From positions 1 through 9,197 of the forward strand of contig RFQF01000081.1 in NCBI GenBank assembly GCA_009925805.1: a DNA stretch of 9,197 nucleotides. Direction: 5' to 3'. The notes beneath the pieces were generated by a model. It was not told the origin of the DNA, made no database searches, and worked only from the letters and a program-made list of their open reading frames with translations. The DNA is from Flavobacteriia bacterium (lineage in GTDB: Bacteria; Bacteroidota; Bacteroidia; Flavobacteriales_D; Crocinitomicaceae). Of this stretch, positions 1-6,401 are shown piece after piece (within the stretch, counting starts at the first letter, position 1; every line of letters begins with the position of its first letter). The translations under genes were made by a program, and so were the position numbers.

Positions 1-50
1 GCGATATTCTTAACAAATTCTTAGAAAAAGTGATGGCGAAATATGCCTAG
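1..50 (+). CDS. C-terminal end of an unidentified upstream gene (partial)
   Basis: One frame is open from the left edge to a TAG at 48-50 and encodes about 15 residues ending KVMAKYA; the other two plus-strand frames stop before base 30. Its last 8 bases (ATGCCTAG) contain the start codon of the peptidase gene at 43. This resembles the 8-base start/stop overlaps seen between genes on the other strand, so I infer that a real gene ends here and is co-transcribed with the peptidase. The fragment is too short to identify, and chance openness over 15 codons is possible. Confidence 0.4.
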   Translation, partial: DILNKFLEKVMAKYA

Positions 51-1332
51 ATTTGGTTTCCTTTCTTTTGTCCTGTATTGGATTTCTTGCGGACTATTTG
101 ACGCGCAAGTTCTTCCATCTTCGGAGCAAGAATCCGTTTTACCCTATGCACGACAAATAACCGCCGCGCTTTGTTCTCCAAGCTTTGACGGGCGAGGTTA
201 TGTAAATAGCGGCTGCAACAGGGCTGGAAATTACCTTTTGGAGGAATTTAAACGCATCGGTCTATTGCCTTTTCAAGGTAGAAATACCCAAGCTTTTTTT
301 CTTGAGGTAAATACCTTTCCAAGCCAATGTGCTGTTCGATCCGGACATAAAACGCTTCAACCGGGCGTTGATTATCTTGTGCATCCAAGCTCGGGTGGAT
401 ACAAAGGAAAGCTTAAGTTGATTCCAATGAATGCCGCTGAAATTTTGGCTTATTCAGGGGGATCATTTAATGCTCCTCGTGAAGGGATCGTTTTTATGCC
501 CTCAAAAGGTCTTTCCAGAGACAGTCTTAAGTTAGTAAGGACCAAATTGGAAAAGATCGCTGAAACAGAACGAGGAGTTGTTGAAATCACCACGGAAAAA
601 CTCACTTGGAGTGTTTCCCCGCGTGCGTTTCGGTTTCCGTATTTGCAGCGTTATGATACCTCATTAACAACCCCTCCAAAGCATCTTTTTTTAAACATTC
701 AATCGGAAATTCAGGCCAAGGTTGTAGTTCAAAATTGTTTCGGGCTGGTGCCATCAGTTGAACCAAGCGATAGTCTTATTCTGGTATGCGCGCACTACGA
801 CCACTTAGGCCGCATGGGCAAAGACACCTACTTTCCTGGAGCCAACGACAATGCAAGCGGGGTAGCCATGATGCTGAGTCTCGCGCGAGAACTGCAACAA
901 AACCCCCTTCAACATCATTCCGTGTTATTCGTTGCCTTTGCGGGGGAGGAGATTGGACTTGAAGGTTCCTTCGCTATGGTTCAAGCCCCTTGGTTGGCCC
1001 TTAGAAAGATTTCTATGGTCTTGAATTTAGATATTTTAGGAAGCGGTGAAGAAGGAATAACTGTGGTCAATGGAAGCATTTTTCCGAAATACTACCAACA
1101 ATTGGTGCAGATTAATGACGCATTAAAAGCAGTTCCTGTGGTTAAGTCTCGTGGAAAAGCGGCGAATTCCGACCATTTTCCCTTTTCTGAAAAAGGTGTT
1201 CCCGCCTTGTTTGTTTATACTATGGGGCCGAATAAAAACTACCACGACATTCATGACACCTATCAAAATTTGTCGTTTAACCGCTTTGAGCAGCTTTTCG
1301 AAGTGTTTTTGGAATTTTTAAAGCGTTTTTAA
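43..1332 (+). CDS. Secreted M28-family zinc aminopeptidase
   Basis: The 429-residue protein is a probable exported metallopeptidase with two zinc ions that removes N-terminal residues from peptides. It opens with a hydrophobic signal segment (about residues 5-20) with likely cleavage near A21. Cys16 lies in a poor lipobox (WISC), so a lipoprotein is possible but less likely. The peptidase domain covers about 230-429 and the full M28 set is visible: HYD at 251-253 (zinc His251), Asp269 in NDNASG (bridging), Glu302 (general base) and Glu303 (ligand) in GEE, Asp330 in LNLD, the SDHxPF motif at 376-381, and His401 in the final YHxxxDT motif. All catalytic residues are present, so it should be active. 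Residues 30-230 are a less conserved N-terminal region I cannot assign confidently. No type IX C-terminal sorting domain is present. The gene starts inside the preceding stop region (8-base overlap) and its last 15 bases overlap the convergent membrane-protein gene. Confidence 0.9.
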   Translation: MPRFGFLSFVLYWISCGLFDAQVLPSSEQESVLPYARQITAALCSPSFDGRGYVNSGCNRAGNYLLEEFKRIGLLPFQGRNTQAFFLEVNTFPSQCAVRSGHKTLQPGVDYLVHPSSGGYKGKLKLIPMNAAEILAYSGGSFNAPREGIVFMPSKGLSRDSLKLVRTKLEKIAETERGVVEITTEKLTWSVSPRAFRFPYLQRYDTSLTTPPKHLFLNIQSEIQAKVVVQNCFGLVPSVEPSDSLILVCAHYDHLGRMGKDTYFPGANDNASGVAMMLSLARELQQNPLQHHSVLFVAFAGEEIGLEGSFAMVQAPWLALRKISMVLNLDILGSGEEGITVVNGSIFPKYYQQLVQINDALKAVPVVKSRGKAANSDHFPFSEKGVPALFVYTMGPNKNYHDIHDTYQNLSFNRFEQLFEVFLEFLKRF

Positions 1333-1668
1333 GAATAAAATCTGCTCGCGCACTTGCCAGGCTAGTACACCAAAAAAAACCAACATAGCCCAAAATAGTG
1401 TTAGAAATGAGAGCTTCCAATACCAAAAAACTCCCACAGTAACAAAGAAACTCAATAGCTGTAAGGTGATTAAAAGTAAAGAGGGTTGAACAATTTCGCG
1501 TCTTTTTTCTCGATACGCCTTTCTGAAAAGTAAGAGGTACATGCCCTGTAAAGCCGCATTAATTCCCAAAACGGTTAAACCAAGCGTTAGATTCTGATAA
1601 AATACCCCGAGGATTGAAGTGGTTAGCATAATCCAACAAAACCCAACAATAAACGGGCGATTAGTCAT
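1318..1668 (-). CDS. Small four-helix membrane protein, AtpI/UncI-like position
   Basis: The 116-residue, highly hydrophobic protein has about four predicted membrane helices (roughly 6-25, 28-48, 62-83 and 86-105). A basic cytoplasmic-type loop (KAYREKRRE, 50-58) lies between the second and third. No catalytic motif is visible. The start ATG sits in the 8-base overlap ATGACTAA with the stop of the AtpZ-like gene, which points to translational coupling. In many Bacteroidota a poorly conserved membrane protein in this slot follows AtpZ and precedes atpB; by position and topology this is the UncI/AtpI-like member, thought in other bacteria to assist F0 c-ring assembly or cation supply. That function is inferred, not shown by sequence. 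No atpB follows here: the gene ends against the convergent peptidase gene, with 15 shared bases. Confidence 0.72.
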   Translation of the reverse strand: MTNRPFIVGFCWIMLTTSILGVFYQNLTLGLTVLGINAALQGMYLLLFRKAYREKRREIVQPSLLLITLQLLSFFVTVGVFWYWKLSFLTLFWAMLVFFGVLAWQVREQILFLKTL

Positions 1669-1876
1669 TGTTTTTATTCAGCGTTCGAATGAGGTAAATC
1701 ATGGAGGCCGTTACACCGAAAGCCAACCCGAGCACGGTAAGAATCGGTTTTTTAAACGCAAAAAAGACATCTAATTTATGGCCTATAAATCCAAAAATGG
1801 CCATAAAACCAAGCATTTGAAAACCAAGGGAGGAATATTGCAAGAAATTTTTAGGACTATTTTTTTGATCAGGCAT
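1661..1876 (-). CDS. atpZ: AtpZ/AtpI-family two-helix membrane protein
   Basis: The 71-residue protein has two membrane helices (about 14-33 and 44-63). Between them is the family signature: a glycine-rich first helix ending in G-H-K-L-D (32-36), then a short loop with KKP (42-44) leading into the second helix, and a charged tail with IRTLNK (63-68). This pattern and length fit the AtpZ/AtpI family encoded just upstream of F-type ATP synthase genes. AtpI and AtpZ have been implicated in c-ring assembly and in magnesium or calcium uptake for the synthase; the role in Bacteroidota is less certain. Its start overlaps the bactofilin stop by 8 bases (ATGCCTGA) and its stop overlaps the next start by 8 bases, so three genes are tightly coupled. 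The atp structural genes are absent from this window. Confidence 0.8.
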   Translation of the reverse strand: MPDQKNSPKNFLQYSSLGFQMLGFMAIFGFIGHKLDVFFAFKKPILTVLGLAFGVTASMIYLIRTLNKNND

Positions 1877-2279
1877 CCAACTTAACGTCCGAAGTAAAAG
1901 GTGTGTGAGCCGTAGGGGACTTCATAACGCAAGATCCTTCAAATATCGCCCCCTCCTGAATCACCAATTTTGATGTTTGGATGTCTCCTTGGATGCGTGC
2001 TGTGGAGGTTAAGGTTAAAAGACCTTCAACGGTTACTTCCCCTTCAACAGAACCTTGAATTTCCGCATGAACGCACACCAAATTTCCTTTTATATTTCCT
2101 GTTGACCCGATGATTACTTTTCCGGAGCAAGAAATATTCCCATTCATTTCACCATCCAATAACACATTGGCATCCGAAATTAAATCTCCGTTAATTTCCG
2201 TGCCTTGAACAATGTGGTTTGTAGCACTGCTTTCTTCGTATTGTGCAGTACTGTTGAAAAAATCCTTGCGCTTTAACAT
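1869..2279 (-). CDS. Bactofilin (polymer-forming cytoskeletal protein)
   Basis: The 136-residue protein is a bactofilin (DUF583), a right-handed beta-helix protein that polymerises without nucleotide into filaments scaffolding cell-envelope processes. The core spans about 22-118 and shows the repeating G-x-I/V-x-G-x pattern of beta-helix turns: GTEINGDL (26-33), LDGEMNGNI (41-49), IIGSTGNIKG (56-65), EIQGSVEG (73-80), RIQGDI (95-100) and a closing EGAIFEGS (109-116). Short, probably disordered tails flank it; the basic-hydrophobic N-terminus (MLKRKDFF) could act as a membrane-targeting peptide, as reported for other bactofilins, but this is inference. Three cysteines (51, 69, 117) lie in the core. 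The gene begins 3 bases after the porW stop and overlaps the atpZ start by 8 bases. A link to secretion or gliding machinery through porW is suggested only by gene order. Confidence 0.88.
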   Translation of the reverse strand: MLKRKDFFNSTAQYEESSATNHIVQGTEINGDLISDANVLLDGEMNGNISCSGKVIIGSTGNIKGNLVCVHAEIQGSVEGEVTVEGLLTLTSTARIQGDIQTSKLVIQEGAIFEGSCVMKSPTAHTPFTSDVKLDA

Positions 2280-2282
2280 GAT

Positions 2283-4937
2283 TTAGTAGTTAAGGTCGTG
2301 AAATGTTTTATATTCTTCAAAGTTATCAGTTTCAATTAACTTTTTCAAATTTTCTTGGGTAATAATCAGGCACTTATTGTCTTGATAGTCCCCAAGTTCC
2401 TCGACAGAGGCCTTGTAGAAGTTAACGTATTCACGGGCTAAACTGACCGACTTAAAATCGGCGACTAGCAATAAATTAGCTCCTTTTAAGGTTAGTGCCG
2501 TGGTGATTTTGAGTTTGGGTTTTTTGAAGTTTTTGGTCGTAAAATCGGACACTGAACTTTTCATATCATCGAAATCTTCCTCTTGTTCCAAATCGGGTAA
2601 AACAAGTATAAACTGAGTCACTGTATCGTTGAATTGAAAAATACTGCTCTTTTTGGCTTGATAGGGGGTGAACGAAGAAACCCCTTTGGCAAGAATATCA
2701 AGCATTTCTTTGGCTTTAATTGCTTGAGGTGTCCCGGGTTTTTCTTCCAAGATGGCATTAAGTTTAGGGATAATTTGATTTTTATCCGCGGTGATTTGCC
2801 CGAATGATAACACGTTTAACAAGAGATATTCCGCGCGGTATGCGTTAGTTCTATCTGTTTTTACTACTTTTTCGGTTAGTTCATAAGCCTTTTGGTATGC
2901 TTGCATTTCATACTCATGCAGCGCCACTAAGTAATCTTTTTCGGCTAAGGATCTTGCCATTTTCGATTTCTCAAAGAAATCCGGATCAAGAATGTAATTT
3001 GCCGCATCCGATTGGGGGTAATAGGTTAAAATATGGGTTTTGTAGGCCTGAGATTTACCTGTTGATTCATTCAATTTATAGAGCTGAAAAGCGGAAGAAA
3101 GATCCGTTATATTTCGGGTGTTTTCGCCGAGCACCAAATCAAATTGCTCGGAGGCCAATTGGGATTCGTTCAACAATTCTTTATACAAATTCCCTGCGGT
3201 ATAGCGTGCTTCAATTTCTCGTAAAACCGATGCTGCATAGGCCGTATCGGAGCGCGGTAATCGTTTACGCATCGTTTCAACATCCAACGTGTCGTTCGCC
3301 TCGGGACTTGAAGGATTGGTGGCCAAAAGGCTATCTTTGGGCGCATCGGTGGGGTTCGGGATGCTTGATGTCAACTTACTGGACCGCCTCCAATCGTCCT
3401 CATTTTTTCGGTCTCCCCACAATTTTTTAAATTCGGTCAATCCTTCTTGACGTAATTTAGCATTATTAAAAACCCATTTATTTCCGTTTCCGACCTGAGA
3501 ACCTGCATTCGCTTGATCTTGCAAGGCCCTTAGTTTTGCCGCTTCTAGCTCTTTTTTCCTTTGAGCTTCTTCCTTAAGCTCTTTAATTACAGCCTTTATG
3601 AACGCTGTTTGGGTTTTATCATCCATTTTGGCAATCCGCTGCACACTATCCTCGTATTGTGCAATATCCATAGCCTCCACGAGGGCCGCCAATTTGGCTG
3701 CTTTGCTAACCACCAATTCCGCATTGGGATAATTTTGAGGCATTACTTTGGAACACGAATCGTAATATTTTTGGGCATTCAAGTAGGATCGCTCTTGAAA
3801 GGCAAGATCGCCTAACTTTTCATAGGACAACGCTTTTTGCCGCTGGTTTTTAGTACTGAAAAAGGCGGATTGCGAGAAATAGGTTTTGGCCATGGGGGTA
3901 TTTCCGCGGCTCAGTTCAAGTTGTCCTTTCGCATAGTAAATTTGATCTTTGTAAGATGCGTTTTTTTCATCGCGTAGCATTTTTTCCAAAGACCTTTGAT
4001 CTTTATCCGAACTCCCAAGAATGGCATAATTCAATTTACCGTTAAAGCTAACATCATAATCTGAGGCCGGGGAGACGGCTTTTTTGAAGGCAATTCTTGC
4101 GGAGTCTAAACGGTTGACCGAAAGGTACATTTGCCCTAAAACAAAACTCAACCGAGCCCGCTCACGTTTTGAAGGACATTGGCTTACGGCTTTTGTCAGC
4201 GGAAAAAGCACCTCCTCTGGTTCTTTTTTTAGCAAGTACAAGGCTGCACGTGTTTTATACATTTCGAACTGAATTTTTTCGTTCATTTCAGGAACAAAAT
4301 CATCGTCCGATTTAGCTTTTTTATTTTTCTTGGAAAACCTAGAAAAGAAGGTTTTTTTATTTTGTTCCAGGGCGGTTTTTTGAAGCTCATCGAGCAGCGT
4401 TTTCGCCTCGGTTAAGCGATTTTCTTGTAAATAGACTCGGGCCATCCATAATTCGGCAATATACTTGGAAGGATCTTTGGCGAAGAATCGTTTGATAAAC
4501 TGAAAGTTTTTAAGGGCTTTTTCGTAGTCTCCGCGGTAAAAAAAAGCTTTTCCAACGGTTAACCAATTTTCGTCAATCCATGGGTTAAACTCGGCTTCTT
4601 TATTCCCTTCCGCCGAGGGCATGGAGTGATTTTGAATGACCTTGGTGCATTTTTTTACAGCCGTATCAATGGCCGCATGCATGGTTTTGCTTTCCTCCTT
4701 GCTTGGAACCGGTATGATCGGTAACCAATCGTAAAAATCATCTTTACGGGTCTTCTCGTAACTGACTATGGCCATGGAAAGCAATTCATTGGCATTGAAA
4801 TAGCCATTGTATTTGGCGGTCATTCCATGGTAGGTTCGGTTCAAAAAGGCATTCTTATTCACAGAGCACCTCCAAGCCGTTGTACTTACCACCAACGAGG
4901 CAAATAAAATAAAAAAGAACCTTTTGTTGGATTTCAT
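2283..4937 (-). CDS. porW: Type IX secretion system lipoprotein PorW/SprE, TPR-rich
   Basis: The gene encodes an 884-residue TPR protein of the PorW/SprE family, an outer-membrane-associated periplasmic lipoprotein needed for type IX secretion and, in gliders, for motility. Numbering from the ATG at 4937, a hydrophobic signal segment (7-19) precedes Cys24, followed by the family-typical start of the mature protein (NRTYHGMTAKYNGYFN, 33-48). TPR-like helical pairs lie at about 125-186, 226-288 and 334-400. A charged coiled-coil-like helix follows (440-475), then the conserved F-x-N...EFKKLWGDR..EDDWRR segment (490-518). After a Ser/Pro/Asn-rich linker (about 520-550), helical repeats resume and the C-terminal part (about 765-884) looks alpha/beta. 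A GTG two codons upstream (4943) is an alternative start; the ATG is preferred. Neither has a clear ribosome binding site. The residues before Cys24 (AWR) are a poor lipobox. The gene follows yebC after about 38 bases and is probably co-transcribed with it. Confidence 0.9.
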   Translation of the reverse strand: MKSNKRFFFILFASLVVSTTAWRCSVNKNAFLNRTYHGMTAKYNGYFNANELLSMAIVSYEKTRKDDFYDWLPIIPVPSKEESKTMHAAIDTAVKKCTKVIQNHSMPSAEGNKEAEFNPWIDENWLTVGKAFFYRGDYEKALKNFQFIKRFFAKDPSKYIAELWMARVYLQENRLTEAKTLLDELQKTALEQNKKTFFSRFSKKNKKAKSDDDFVPEMNEKIQFEMYKTRAALYLLKKEPEEVLFPLTKAVSQCPSKRERARLSFVLGQMYLSVNRLDSARIAFKKAVSPASDYDVSFNGKLNYAILGSSDKDQRSLEKMLRDEKNASYKDQIYYAKGQLELSRGNTPMAKTYFSQSAFFSTKNQRQKALSYEKLGDLAFQERSYLNAQKYYDSCSKVMPQNYPNAELVVSKAAKLAALVEAMDIAQYEDSVQRIAKMDDKTQTAFIKAVIKELKEEAQRKKELEAAKLRALQDQANAGSQVGNGNKWVFNNAKLRQEGLTEFKKLWGDRKNEDDWRRSSKLTSSIPNPTDAPKDSLLATNPSSPEANDTLDVETMRKRLPRSDTAYAASVLREIEARYTAGNLYKELLNESQLASEQFDLVLGENTRNITDLSSAFQLYKLNESTGKSQAYKTHILTYYPQSDAANYILDPDFFEKSKMARSLAEKDYLVALHEYEMQAYQKAYELTEKVVKTDRTNAYRAEYLLLNVLSFGQITADKNQIIPKLNAILEEKPGTPQAIKAKEMLDILAKGVSSFTPYQAKKSSIFQFNDTVTQFILVLPDLEQEEDFDDMKSSVSDFTTKNFKKPKLKITTALTLKGANLLLVADFKSVSLAREYVNFYKASVEELGDYQDNKCLIITQENLKKLIETDNFEEYKTFHDLNY

Positions 4938-4975
4938 GCGCACGCGCGAAACGTTGGATTTATAAAATTATTGTA

Positions 4976-5686
4976 TTAGGCGATATTGGTAAAAACTTGT
5001 TGAATGTCGTCGTCGTCTTCAATTTTATCCAACATTTTCTCAATATCGATTAATTGCTCTTCACTGAACTCCACAGGCGAAGTAGGGAAACGCTTCAGGC
5101 TAGACTTCAAGACCTCTATTTTTAGATCCTCTAGCGCCTTTGCCAAAGACCCAAAAGCCGTATAATCTCCGTAAACCGTCAATGCGCCTTCATTTTCCTC
5201 AATTTCTTCGCAGCCCGCGTCAATTAATTCAAGTTCCAAGTTTTCTTTGTCGAAGGTTTCGGAAATCGCCAGTTCAAACACGGATTTCCGCGTAAACATA
5301 AACTCCATGGAGCCATTAGGAACGACTCCTCCACCCGCTTTATTGAAATAAGACTTTACATTCGCCACCGTTCGAGTAGGATTGTCGGTGGCGCATTCCA
5401 CATACACCAAAACCCCATGCGGCCCTTTTCCTTCATAATTAACCTCCAAAAATGAGGCGATATCTTTCTGGTTCGCCCGTTTAATGGCGGCATCGATATT
5501 GTCCTTGGGCATGTTCTCTGCCTTGGCGTTTTGAATGGCGGTTCGCAGTTTGGAATTCATTAACGGATCGCTGCCACCTTCCTTGGCCGCCATAGTGATG
5601 GCTTTTCCCAATTTCGGAAACATTTTTGACATTTTGTCCCAGCGCTTTTCTTTGGCTGCTCTTCGGTATTCAAAAGCTCTTCCCAT
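4976..5686 (-). CDS. yebC: YebC/PmpR (TACO1-like) DNA- or ribosome-associated regulator
   Basis: The 236-residue protein matches the full YebC/PmpR family: a basic helical N-terminal domain (MGRAFEYRRA, then GKAITMAAKEGG at 27-38), the conserved NMPKDNIDAAIKRA segment (58-71), YEGKGPHGV (84-91), the ATDNPTRT motif (99-106) and the acidic C-terminus (IEDDDDIQQVFTNI, 222-235). YebC proteins were described as transcription regulators; more recent work on the family, including mitochondrial TACO1, supports a role in relieving ribosome stalling at proline-rich stretches. Which applies here is unknown. The frame is open upstream to 5737, but the ATG at 5686 is preferred because MGRAFE is the usual Bacteroidota N-terminus and a promoter-like site lies at 5707-5737, so transcription would begin downstream of the longer start. 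The protein is soluble and cytoplasmic. Confidence 0.92.
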   Translation of the reverse strand: MGRAFEYRRAAKEKRWDKMSKMFPKLGKAITMAAKEGGSDPLMNSKLRTAIQNAKAENMPKDNIDAAIKRANQKDIASFLEVNYEGKGPHGVLVYVECATDNPTRTVANVKSYFNKAGGGVVPNGSMEFMFTRKSVFELAISETFDKENLELELIDAGCEEIEENEGALTVYGDYTAFGSLAKALEDLKIEVLKSSLKRFPTSPVEFSEEQLIDIEKMLDKIEDDDDIQQVFTNIA

Positions 5687-5706
5687 GGATAATAATTGAC
5701 TAACCG

Positions 5707-5737
5707 CAAAGGTAGAAGAAACTACCCTAAAATTCAA
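5707..5737 (-). promoter_or_regulatory. Bacteroidota-type promoter for yebC
   Basis: Read on the minus strand, TTG (5735-5737) is followed after 20 bases by TACCTTTG (5707-5714), an exact match to the Bacteroidota -7 box TAnnTTTG with the expected spacing to a -33 TTG. The predicted transcript would start near 5703, giving a leader of roughly 16 bases to the ATG at 5686. The -33 element falls just beyond the engB stop codon. It probably drives yebC and, by read-through, porW and the genes after it. Confidence 0.6.
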
Positions 5738-5740
5738 GCC

Positions 5741-6340
5741 CTAACCAAGTTCCGTTATTAATGTTTGAATATAACCTAACAATTCATCGCGCCCGGCTCC
5801 GTTGGTGGCGGATGTGGCAAATACCGGCGGAAGCTCTTCCCAAGTGAGCAATAAGGTTTCTTTTAATTTGGCAAAATTCCGTTGGCTTTCTGCAGTAGAT
5901 ACCTTATCTAATTTTGTCAATACTAAGGAAAATGGAATTTGTTCTTCTCCACACCAATTAATGAATTCGAGGTCAATTTTTTGAGGATCCAAACGAACAT
6001 CGATAAGGATGAAAACCAACGTTAAATTCTCCCGTAAACGCAGATAGCTCGATATCAGTTTTTGCCATTTTTCGCGCTGGGTTTTAGCTACTTTCGCGTA
6101 ACCGTACCCCGGAAGGTCGACCAAAAACCAAGATTCATTGATGATAAAATGATTGATAAGTTGTGTTTTTCCCGGAGCGCTTGAGGTTTTTGCTAAATTC
6201 TTTTTGCCCAAAAGCATATTAATCAGCGAAGATTTTCCCACGTTGGACCTTCCAATAAAGGCGAATTCCGGTAGGTTTTGCTTAGGGCATCCTTTGAAAT
6301 CCGCATTGGACATTACAAACTCCGCCGATGAAATTTTCAT
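5741..6340 (-). CDS. engB: Ribosome biogenesis GTPase EngB/YsxC/YihA
   Basis: The 199-residue protein is a single-domain TRAFAC GTPase of the EngB family that assists assembly of the large ribosomal subunit. It is about the normal family length and all G motifs are visible: G1 GRSNVGKS (30-37), G2 around PGKTQ (56-60), G3 DLPGYGYA (75-82), G4 TKLDK (142-146) and G5 SAT (177-179). The EngB-typical region after G3 (KTQREKWQKLISSYL, 86-100) is also present. The start MKISSAEFV matches Bacteroidota homologues. It is cytoplasmic and normally essential. It ends 54 bases before yebC, which has its own promoter-like site, so the two may be partly independent. Its own promoter-like box ends only 4 bases before the ATG. 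Confidence 0.95.
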   Translation of the reverse strand: MKISSAEFVMSNADFKGCPKQNLPEFAFIGRSNVGKSSLINMLLGKKNLAKTSSAPGKTQLINHFIINESWFLVDLPGYGYAKVAKTQREKWQKLISSYLRLRENLTLVFILIDVRLDPQKIDLEFINWCGEEQIPFSLVLTKLDKVSTAESQRNFAKLKETLLLTWEELPPVFATSATNGAGRDELLGYIQTLITELG

Positions 6341-6344
6341 GCGG

Positions 6345-6377
6345 TAAAGGTAGCAGAATCCTATGGCGTGAACAAAA
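6345..6377 (-). promoter_or_regulatory. Bacteroidota-type promoter for engB, almost on the start codon
   Basis: On the minus strand TTTTG (6373-6377) is followed after 20 bases by TACCTTTA (6345-6352), a one-mismatch match to TAnnTTTG with the same spacing as the site before yebC. Only CCGC separates the box from the engB ATG at 6340, so the predicted transcript starts at or within about 3 bases of the start codon. No ribosome binding site could fit on such a transcript. Confidence 0.55.
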
Positions 6378-6393
6378 CCGAAGGGTTCTTGTT
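6371..6393. repeat. Imperfect inverted repeat between divergent genes
   Basis: AACAAAACC (6371-6379) and GGTTCTTGTT (6384-6393) are inverted copies with one unpaired C and a 4-base centre. The left arm overlaps the -33 element of the engB promoter and the right arm lies 8 bases before the regulator's GTG. It could be an operator for the divergent MerR-type regulator, but a repeat this short can occur by chance. Confidence 0.25.
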
Positions 6394-6401
6394 TTTCATA
6401 A

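Noticed and set aside
43..1332. The M28 peptidase as type IX secretion cargo, given porW nearby
   Set aside because: The protein ends with a short helix (LFEVFLEFLKRF) directly after the catalytic domain and has no C-terminal sorting domain, so ordinary Sec export is the simpler reading.
1333..1400. A shared rho-independent terminator between the convergent peptidase and membrane-protein genes
   Set aside because: I found runs of A and T but no convincing GC-rich stem followed by a T-run on either strand.
2897..3430. Plus-strand open frame of 177 codons opposite porW
   Set aside because: It lies entirely antisense to the well-supported porW coding sequence, shows no recognisable family motif and has a composition typical of a shadow frame. 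The same reasoning removes shorter frames at 3561-3815 and 4084-4272 opposite porW, two opposite engB, and one opposite leuS (7820-8080).
4938..4975. A separate promoter for porW in the short gap after yebC
   Set aside because: The 38-base stretch is AT-rich with a GCGC-rich end, but has no TAnnTTTG-like box at a suitable distance; co-transcription with yebC is simpler.
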